From: an uncultured Lachnospiraceae bacterium
Lineage (GTDB): Bacteria; Bacillota; Clostridia; Lachnospirales; Lachnospiraceae
Length of the DNA stretch: 10,575 nucleotides
Assembly (NCBI GenBank): GCA_910585765.1
Contig: CAJUES010000046.1
Coordinates: forward strand, 1-10,575
Reading direction: 5' to 3'
The position numbers and the translations under genes are program-made. The notes below the pieces were generated by a model that worked only from the letters and a program-made list of their open reading frames with translations, did no database searches and had not been told where the DNA came from. The first letter of the stretch is position 1. Every line of letters begins with the position of its first letter. Of this stretch, positions 1 to 4,749 are shown one piece after another.

Positions 1-204
1 ACAGCAAGTTCATAATAAATGATGTCGTTTGGAAGCCTTCATGAAACAACCCTGTCTATCGTTTTGATGTATCTGGCGAAAATGTGCAGATTGTGGTAAG
101 ATAATGGGAGGAGGGCAGAGGCGGAAAGATCATGCGGAAAAGTCGAAGACGCCTGGTGTAATAGATAAAGGCTGGATTGCAGCCGGGAAAGGAAATATGG
201 AGCG
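1..204. other. Leader region upstream of the two-component operon; no gene seen
   Basis: All three forward frames are closed by stops within the first 45 bases, so no gene enters from the left on this strand. I see no convincing reverse gene either. The stretch holds a weak promoter candidate (next entry) and the leader of the response-regulator gene. A nine-codon ATG frame at 132-161 and a three-codon ATG frame at 197-208, whose stop overlaps the regulator start codon, are present but too short to claim as genes. Confidence 0.5.
94..102 (+). promoter_or_regulatory. Possible extended -10 promoter element for the two-component operon
   Basis: TGGTAAGAT at 94-102 has the TGn extension followed by TAAGAT, a 4/6 match to the -10 consensus. 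GATAAT at 100-105 is an overlapping alternative. No good -35 box sits 16-18 bp upstream, so the call rests on the extended -10 alone. It would leave a leader of roughly 95 nt before the ATG at 205. Confidence 0.28.
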
Positions 205-897
205 ATGAAGATACTGTTGGTCGAGGACGATACAGAGATCAGCGAAATGCTGAAAAATTTTTTGATAACTGAAAATTATGAGGTCGTGACTGCATACGAT
301 GGGGAGAGTGCCTGTGAGAGGTTCTTTGCGGATGAGTACAGCATCGTGCTGCTGGATCTCATGATCCCCAAGATCAGTGGAATGGAGGTCATGAAGACCA
401 TAAGGGCGTCAAGCACTGTGCCGATCATGATCATCTCCGCAAAGGACACGGATTCGGACAAGGCGCTGGGGCTTGGGCTCGGGGCGGACGACTATGTGAC
501 GAAACCTTTTTCGGTCACGGAGGTGCTCGCCAGGATCAAGGCAAATATCCGAAGGAATACACAGTATGCGGCGGGCGCAGCCGCGGAGCAGGACATCATT
601 ACGATAGGGGATCTGGTGCTCAATACAGGGGACTATTCTGTGTCAAAGGGCGGCAGGAAGATCGAACTGACGGCAAAGGAGTTTGAGATACTGCATCTGC
701 TCATGAAAAATCCCAAGAAGGTCTACACAAAAGAACAGATGTACTCGCTGGTGTGGAACGACGCTTATCTGGGAGACGAGAATGCGGTCAACGTCCATAT
801 CAGCAGACTGCGCAACAAGATCGAGGACAATCCCCGCGATCCAAAGTACGTCGTCACGGTGTGGGGGATCGGATACAAACTGGGGGATTTGAAATGA
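205..897 (+). CDS. OmpR/PhoB-family response regulator
   Basis: This is a 230-residue two-domain response regulator that would be phosphorylated by the kinase encoded just downstream and then bind DNA. The receiver domain covers about residues 2-115. It has the acidic pair D8/D9, phospho-acceptor D51 in LLDLMIP, the switch serine S78 in IISAKD and the conserved lysine K100 in TKPF. The C-terminal winged-helix domain (about 132-228) has the family pattern LTAKEFEILHLL and a final VWGIGYKL. Length is normal for the family. The start ATG at 205 is preceded by AAAGGA at 188-193 and TGGAG at 198-202, neither ideally spaced. The stop overlaps the kinase start in ATGA (894-897), so the two genes are almost certainly co-transcribed and translationally coupled. 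No transporter or other target gene lies beside it, so the regulon cannot be told from this window. Confidence 0.95.
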   Translation: MKILLVEDDTEISEMLKNFLITENYEVVTAYDGESACERFFADEYSIVLLDLMIPKISGMEVMKTIRASSTVPIMIISAKDTDSDKALGLGLGADDYVTKPFSVTEVLARIKANIRRNTQYAAGAAAEQDIITIGDLVLNTGDYSVSKGGRKIELTAKEFEILHLLMKNPKKVYTKEQMYSLVWNDAYLGDENAVNVHISRLRNKIEDNPRDPKYVVTVWGIGYKLGDLK

Positions 898-1814
898 ACA
901 TGGGAACACGGGCAAAACTGAAAGAGATCACAGACAAATTGTCGGATATCCTGGAAAATGACAGTGCGGAGCAGGTCATGGTCTTTACGGACGACAAGGT
1001 GCTGATGGATCTGTGCGGACAGATCAACCTGCTGCTGCTGGACCGCCAGAAAATAAAGGCGGATTTCAGAAAACAGGAGATCGCCTCCAGGAAAATGCTC
1101 GCCAATATCTCCCATGACATCAAGACGCCGCTGACGGTCATACTCGGCTATCTGGAAATCATGCGCCTGCGAAGTCCGCAGGACGAGCATCCTGCGTCCG
1201 CCCATGCGGAGAGCGGCGCTTGCGCCCGGAATGGTCGCGAGGACGGGACGCTTGCGAAAGTAGAGGCAAAGGCAAAGCAGGTGATGGAGCTGATCGACCA
1301 GTTTTTTTCGCTGGCGAAGCTCGAATCCGGCGACAAGAAGATCGAGATGACAAAGATCAATATCAACGAGCTGTGCAGGGAGAATATACTTGGCTTTTAC
1401 GAACTTTTGATCCATAAGGATTTTCAAGTGGAGATCGCGATTCCGGAGCAGACTGTTTTTGTGATGGGCGACAGGGACGCGATCAACAGGATCCTGAACA
1501 ATCTCCTGTCAAATGTCATACGGTACGGCAGTGACGGGAAGTATGTAGGGCTTTTTCTGCGGGAAGAGGGCGGTCACGTCTTCGTTGACATCGTGGACAA
1601 AGGAAAGGGGATCGAGAAACAGTTTGCCGCCAGCGTGTTTGAGCGGCTGTACACGATGGAGGACTCCCGCAGCCGCAGCATACAGGGGAACGGCCTGGGG
1701 CTCACCATCGCAAAAAAACTTGCAGACCAGATGGGCGGCGATGTCCTGCTGGAGAGTGAGCCTGGTGTGCGGACAGTGTTTTCGGTGCGGTTGAAACGAT
1801 ACTATCTGCAGTAA
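894..1814 (+). CDS. Soluble sensor histidine kinase (HisKA + HATPase_c), no transmembrane segment
   Basis: This is a 306-residue histidine kinase, partner of the upstream regulator. The ATG at 894 overlaps the regulator stop, and a G-rich stretch at 882-886 could serve as ribosome site. An open frame continues upstream to 753, but it lies inside the regulator gene and I reject it. The phospho-acceptor is H74 in the H-box SHDIKTPLT. The N-box asparagine is N207 in NNLLSN, G1 is DKGKG at 235-239, and G2 is GNGLGLTIAKK from 265. The whole protein lacks a hydrophobic stretch long enough to cross the membrane, so it should be cytoplasmic and sense an internal signal or a partner protein. Residues 1-60 are charged and helical and carry no recognisable sensor domain. 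Residues about 93-118 form a polar, Ala/Gly-rich insertion between the two helices of the dimerisation hairpin (see separate entry). The gene ends 13 bp inside the convergent hydrolase gene. Confidence 0.93.
   Translation: MNMGTRAKLKEITDKLSDILENDSAEQVMVFTDDKVLMDLCGQINLLLLDRQKIKADFRKQEIASRKMLANISHDIKTPLTVILGYLEIMRLRSPQDEHPASAHAESGACARNGREDGTLAKVEAKAKQVMELIDQFFSLAKLESGDKKIEMTKININELCRENILGFYELLIHKDFQVEIAIPEQTVFVMGDRDAINRILNNLLSNVIRYGSDGKYVGLFLREEGGHVFVDIVDKGKGIEKQFAASVFERLYTMEDSRSRSIQGNGLGLTIAKKLADQMGGDVLLESEPGVRTVFSVRLKRYYLQ
1167..1247 (+). repeat. Candidate repeat-derived in-frame insertion within the kinase gene
   Basis: This segment encodes a low-complexity stretch rich in Ala, Gly, Ser and Arg, in the loop between the two HisKA helices, where related kinases normally have a short link. 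Its DNA is GC-rich and full of small inverted repeats, for example GCAGGA/TCCTGC around 1178-1195. Bases 1167-1180 match, in inverted orientation, 14 of 14 bases of the intergenic repeat at 7842-7855. The similarity continues about 10 bases further (to AGCAT) with two mismatches and one gap. It may be a piece of that repeat family inserted without breaking the frame. The ends are approximate. Confidence 0.4.
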
Positions 1815-3244
1815 AGATGCCCTTGAAACTCCTGGAAAAGGCTCTCCTCCTTCTTGGCCATGAGAAGGGTGAGCCCGTCTCCGTGGAAGGACAGCTGGAA
1901 CTGTACGCAGCCCACATAGGCGTCGATGATATGTGCCTTGACGAGCAGTGTGCCGTCAAAAAGCCATGCGCCGCTTGCGGCATAGCGCAGGTTGTATATC
2001 GGGAAGACGCCTGTCTGCATCCGCCCGATGCCGAATGACACATCGTAAGCTTTGTGCCGGTATGTGAAGGACAGTGTGCCGTCATCCGCGCCGAGACGGA
2101 CGCTGAAATCCTCAAAACCGGAACCTTCCGTCTGCACTTGGAATGTCCTGCCGCTGATCACGGATAAAGTTTCCGGCATGGCAGTGCTTGCCAGGGGTGT
2201 CAGTGCGAGGGAGGCGATCGTGTCGTGAAGGATTTGTCCTGCCTCCTGGTCATCGGGGAGGGAATCTCTCTGTATATAAGGAAGGAGCTCCTCATACAGC
2301 GCATCGTAGATCTGCTGGTTTCCGCCCTGTATGCTCTGTGTGTCCGCAGTGGTCACGCAGATGAGGTCGTGATCGGGCAGGAAGATGATGAGCTGTCCGC
2401 CCATTCCATAACAGGTGAAACCGTTTTGCTCATTGCGCCAGAACTGCAGTCCGTACCCCTGCGCCTCGCTCGGGAGCGGGGCTGTCACACAGGTTGCAGT
2501 CAGGGGAGAGACCGCCAGATCGATATAGGAGGGCGACAGGAGCTGTTCGCCGAGGACAAGCCCCCTGTGTGCGATAAAATAGCCAAATCTCATCAAATCT
2601 GATGGCAGTGCGACCAGACCGCTGCCGCCCATCGATACACCAAAGGGATCTTTGAGCATATAAGATTCCGCTGAAAATCCAAGGATATGAAGTTTTTCCT
2701 TCATATAGTCGAGCATGTTGCTTCCTGTCAGTTTTTCCACCAGCGCGCAGAGCGTGTGCGCGGCGGACGTGTCATAGTGGAAGAGGGTTCCCGGGGCGTG
2801 TGTGGGCGGTGTGGTGAAAAAGCTTGCCACCCAGTCCGATTCCAGATCGAGCTTGTAGGTAGTGGATGCATGGCAGGAGCGCATCATCAGCATGTCCCGG
2901 ACGGTCATACGGGCGATCCATGGATGGACGTTTTGCGGATCCGGCAGCTTTTCCGGAAAGTACTGTATGATCGGATCATTGAGTGAAAGTTTTCCTTCAT
3001 CGACGAGCAGACCGACCGCGATCGATGTGAAACTTTTGCTGATGGAAAACATGCGGTGCAGGCTGTGTGCAGTGCAGGGGGCGTAATAGCCCTCAAAGAC
3101 CAGCTTGTCATGGCGCATGAGAAGAAGGCTGTGCATGGGGATCTGACGCCTTTGCAGTCTGTCGATCATGCGGATGATGCGCTTGCTGGGAATGCCGGTT
3201 TCCTCCGGTGCGGTTTTTTTGAATGTGAGCATGGGTGTGTGCAT
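1802..3244 (-). CDS. Serine hydrolase, beta-lactamase/penicillin-binding-protein-like (class C fold)
   Basis: This is a 480-residue protein of the Beta-lactamase (PF00144) type. It has the catalytic SxxK motif S67-I-S-K70, a YxT/S-type second motif Y157-D-T, and a late GMGGQ segment where the family has its HxG/KTG-like third motif. Typical family patterns follow, such as TGSNMLDYMKEKL and GSGLVALPSDLMRFG. About 100 residues after the catalytic domain form a beta-rich C-terminal region of unknown role. No signal peptide or membrane anchor is visible at the N-terminus, so the enzyme looks cytoplasmic, unlike secreted beta-lactamases. Esterase or peptidase activity is more likely than antibiotic resistance, and the substrate cannot be inferred. 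The ATG at 3244 has an AAAGGAG ribosome site at 3251-3257 with six bases between. Its 3' end overlaps the kinase gene by 13 bp, and no terminator separates them. Confidence 0.9.
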   Translation of the reverse strand: MHTPMLTFKKTAPEETGIPSKRIIRMIDRLQRRQIPMHSLLLMRHDKLVFEGYYAPCTAHSLHRMFSISKSFTSIAVGLLVDEGKLSLNDPIIQYFPEKLPDPQNVHPWIARMTVRDMLMMRSCHASTTYKLDLESDWVASFFTTPPTHAPGTLFHYDTSAAHTLCALVEKLTGSNMLDYMKEKLHILGFSAESYMLKDPFGVSMGGSGLVALPSDLMRFGYFIAHRGLVLGEQLLSPSYIDLAVSPLTATCVTAPLPSEAQGYGLQFWRNEQNGFTCYGMGGQLIIFLPDHDLICVTTADTQSIQGGNQQIYDALYEELLPYIQRDSLPDDQEAGQILHDTIASLALTPLASTAMPETLSVISGRTFQVQTEGSGFEDFSVRLGADDGTLSFTYRHKAYDVSFGIGRMQTGVFPIYNLRYAASGAWLFDGTLLVKAHIIDAYVGCVQFQLSFHGDGLTLLMAKKEESLFQEFQGHLYCR

Positions 3245-3286
3245 GGTTCGTCTCCTTTCGGGAATGGATCGTTGCGTGGATCCGTT

Positions 3287-3315
3287 ATGATATAATATAG
3301 TTATAACACTGTACA
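3287..3315 (-). promoter_or_regulatory. Probable promoter of the serine hydrolase gene
   Basis: On the minus strand TGTACA (3310-3315, 4/6 match to the -35 consensus) is followed after 17 bp by TATCAT (3287-3292, 5/6 match to the -10 consensus). Transcription would begin near 3280, giving a leader of about 36 nt. The plus strand of the same AT-rich patch contains TATAAT at 3291-3296, but I found no matching -35 for it. Confidence 0.55.
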
Positions 3316-3350
3316 GCCGTCAGCACAAGGGGTGAAATCCGTGCTGCGGC
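3316..3350. other. Strong hairpin/dyad abutting the hydrolase promoter
   Basis: GCCG + CAGCAC (3316-3326, with one unpaired T at 3320) is complementary to GTGCTG + CGGC (3341-3350). This gives ten base pairs around a 14-base loop. It sits directly against the -35 box of the hydrolase promoter and is not followed by a T-run, so it is not an ordinary terminator. It could be an operator or the leader of an unrecognised transcript. Confidence 0.4.
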
Positions 3351-3374
3351 GTGCGTGCAGCAAAAAGATGGAAC

Positions 3375-3388
3375 TGAAAACGATTACA
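3375..3388 (+). promoter_or_regulatory. cre operator (CcpA site) upstream of the HPr-like operon
   Basis: TGAAAACGATTACA fits the catabolite response element TGWAANCGNTNWCA at every specified position. It lies about 87 bp upstream of the inferred start of transcription of the HPr-like gene and about 100 bp upstream of that of the divergent hydrolase. CcpA bound here could act on either promoter. CcpA itself is not encoded in this window. Confidence 0.65.
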
Positions 3389-3433
3389 CAATGTTTCATA
3401 AAAAATATAACAAAAAGTTATGAAATATGTCAA

Positions 3434-3462
3434 TTTACAATTTACAAATATTGGGATATGAT
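3434..3462 (+). promoter_or_regulatory. Promoter of the HPr-like/HAD operon
   Basis: TTTACA at 3434-3439 (5/6 match to the -35 consensus) and TATGAT at 3457-3462 (5/6 match to the -10 consensus) are 17 bp apart. A second TTTACA at 3441-3446 has poorer spacing. The start of transcription would be near 3469, leaving a leader of about 72 nt. This rules out the upstream ATG at 3427 as the start of the HPr-like gene. Confidence 0.7.
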
Positions 3463-3473
3463 ATTGCTGTAAA

Positions 3474-3487
3474 TGAAATCGATTGCA
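3474..3487 (+). promoter_or_regulatory. Second cre operator just downstream of the transcription start
   Basis: TGAAATCGATTGCA matches the relaxed cre consensus TGNAANCGNTNNCA at every fixed base. The stricter form asks for A or T at position 12, where this site has G. It begins about 5 bases after the inferred transcription start, the classic place for CcpA repression. It starts exactly 99 bp after the first cre, so the promoter is bracketed. Confidence 0.6.
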
Positions 3488-3540
3488 TACAGAAAAAAGA
3501 AAAGCGTACTGAATCAAGCACACAGGAAAGGAAGGATTTT

Positions 3541-3786
3541 ATGCAGCAGGTACATATTCGATTTTATGGTGTAGATCAGGTGAGGCAGTTTGTGAATGTC
3601 ATCAGCAAATTTGATACGAGTTTCGATCTGGGTTCCGGGCAGCGGATCGTTGATGCGAAGTCTATACTCGGCGTGATGGCACTGGATCTGTCGGGTCCGC
3701 TCAGGTTGAGATACCATTTGAACGAGACGGAATCTGAGACGGAGATCCAGGAGAAGATAGCGCCATTTTTGTATTCGAAAGCATAG
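3541..3786 (+). CDS. HPr-fold phosphocarrier-like protein lacking the active histidine (Crh-like)
   Basis: This is a small protein of 81 residues with the HPr fold. QFVNVISKFDTSFDL aligns with the first helix and second strand of HPr, and AKSILGVMALDL with its regulatory loop and second helix. The usual HxRPA active-site segment is replaced by GVDQVRQ, so the PTS histidine (His15) and its neighbouring Arg17 are missing. The serine equivalent to Ser46, the target of HPr kinase, is kept as S41 in KSILGVM. This is the pattern of Bacillus Crh, which cannot carry phosphate for the PTS but acts with CcpA when serine-phosphorylated. A regulatory role is therefore inferred. The ATG at 3541 has AGGAAAGGAAGG ahead of it. 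The HAD phosphatase starts 20 bp after its stop, so the two probably form an operon, preceded by a good promoter and two cre sites. Confidence 0.85.
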   Translation: MQQVHIRFYGVDQVRQFVNVISKFDTSFDLGSGQRIVDAKSILGVMALDLSGPLRLRYHLNETESETEIQEKIAPFLYSKA

Positions 3787-3806
3787 TCCTTAGGAGGCGG
3801 GGAAAC

Positions 3807-4646
3807 GTGGAGCAGAAGATCATTTTTCTGGATATAGACGGGACGTTGACGGAACCGGGATGCAATGAGCCGCCGGAGTCGGCAATATGGGCAGTCCGAC
3901 AGGCACAGAGAGCGGGGCATTATGTGTTTCTGTGTACCGGCAGGAATTATGATATGATCAGACCGCTGCTTCAATACGGTTTTGACGGTGTGATCGCAAG
4001 CTCAGGCGGATATATTGAGTGCGGAAAAAATGTGATCTTTGACTGTCCGATGACGGAGGAGCAGAGGCGGGCTGCGATGGCGGTTCTCGAGGAGAACGGT
4101 GTATTCCGGACAGTGGAGTGCAAGGACGGTTCCTACACGGACGCGGCGTTCAAGAGATATCTGCGGGAGCACGCCGGGGAGGGCGCAAACAGTGAGCTGC
4201 TGCGGTGGAGGGAGCAGATTGAGCGAAATCTCCACATCCTTCCGATGGAGGCGTACAGAGGACAGCCGGTGTACAAGATCGTGGTCACGAGTCTGTCGGG
4301 GGAGCAGCTTGCAGCGTCGCAGAGGCTTCTGGAGTCCGACTTTGCATTCTGTATACATGGGGACAAGGACGGTTTTGTCGACGGGGAAGTTGTGAACCGG
4401 AAATTTGACAAAGGGAGAGCTGTGGAGCGTGTCTGTGAATATCTTCAGATATCGACGCGCAATACCGTGGCGGTCGGGGACAGCATGAATGACAAGGAAA
4501 TGCTTGAGGCAGCCGGGCTTGCCATCTGTATGGAGAACGGCAGTGAGGCGCTGAAAGAACTGGCGGATGATATCTGCCCTTCCGTGCAGGAGGATGGGAT
4601 CAGGGAGGCGTTTTTGAAGCACCATTTGATCGCGAAAGCAATGTAG
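3807..4646 (+). CDS. Cof-type HAD-IIB phosphatase
   Basis: This is a 279-residue hydrolase of the haloacid dehalogenase superfamily, subclass IIB (Cof/YidA type). Members usually dephosphorylate sugar phosphates or nucleotide-like metabolites in the cytoplasm. Motif I is FLDIDGT with nucleophile D9 and acid/base D11. Motif II is T44 in LCTGR, the motif III lysine is K202 in NRKFDKGRA, and motif IV is GDSMND (D225, D229). The cap domain lies between about residues 85 and 190. The start is GTG at 3807, supported by a TAGGAGG ribosome site at 3791-3797. It follows the HPr-like gene closely and should share its promoter and CcpA control. The exact substrate cannot be read from the sequence; the neighbourhood favours a sugar phosphate. 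Confidence 0.93.
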   Translation: MEQKIIFLDIDGTLTEPGCNEPPESAIWAVRQAQRAGHYVFLCTGRNYDMIRPLLQYGFDGVIASSGGYIECGKNVIFDCPMTEEQRRAAMAVLEENGVFRTVECKDGSYTDAAFKRYLREHAGEGANSELLRWREQIERNLHILPMEAYRGQPVYKIVVTSLSGEQLAASQRLLESDFAFCIHGDKDGFVDGEVVNRKFDKGRAVERVCEYLQISTRNTVAVGDSMNDKEMLEAAGLAICMENGSEALKELADDICPSVQEDGIREAFLKHHLIAKAM

Positions 4647-4648
4647 GG

Positions 4649-4675
4649 TAGACACGTGAGATCAGGCTGTATGAT
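4649..4675 (+). promoter_or_regulatory. Weak promoter candidate for the GH13/LacI operon
   Basis: TAGACA (4649-4654, 5/6 match) and TATGAT (4670-4675, 5/6 match) are separated by only 15 bp, which is short. If used, transcription would start near 4682 and the operator at 4686-4701 would lie just downstream. AT-rich TATATAAA at 4724-4731 is an alternative -10 without a convincing -35. Confidence 0.35.
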
Positions 4676-4685
4676 AGTATAGACG

Positions 4686-4701
4686 TGTGAAATTGATCAC
4701 A
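4686..4701 (+). promoter_or_regulatory. Operator in front of the GH13 gene: cre-like and CRP-like
   Basis: TGTGA-N6-TCACA is a perfect match to the core of the Crp-type consensus. The same bases read as TGAAATTGATCACA (4688-4701) match the cre consensus with a single change (C to T in the central CG). Given two cre sites about 1.2 kb upstream and a Firmicute setting, the cre reading is preferred, but a Crp/Fnr-family regulator is possible. Confidence 0.45.
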
Positions 4702-4716
4702 GCGTATGCTGTATCA
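4694..4716. promoter_or_regulatory. Dyad, possible LacI-family operator or leader hairpin
   Basis: TGAT(C)ACAGC and GCTGTATCA form a nine-pair inverted repeat with one bulged C around a GTAT centre. It lies 33 bp upstream of the GH13 start codon and overlaps the preceding operator. The regulator encoded downstream is a natural candidate to bind it, but the centre lacks the CG step typical of LacI-family sites. Confidence 0.3.
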
Positions 4717-4749
4717 TTGTAAGTATATAAAATTTAAGGAGGGAACAGT

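Noticed and set aside
132..161. Nine-codon ATG frame in the leader of the two-component operon
   Set aside because: It is too short, has only a loosely placed ribosome-site-like stretch and no sign of a leader-peptide attenuator.
753..893. Upstream extension of the kinase frame
   Set aside because: It lies inside the response-regulator gene in another frame; the ATGA overlap at 894 gives a standard coupled start.
3427..3540. Earlier ATG for the HPr-like gene (119 codons)
   Set aside because: The -35 and -10 boxes at 3434-3462 lie inside this extension, it has no ribosome site, and HPr-fold proteins begin as seen from 3541.
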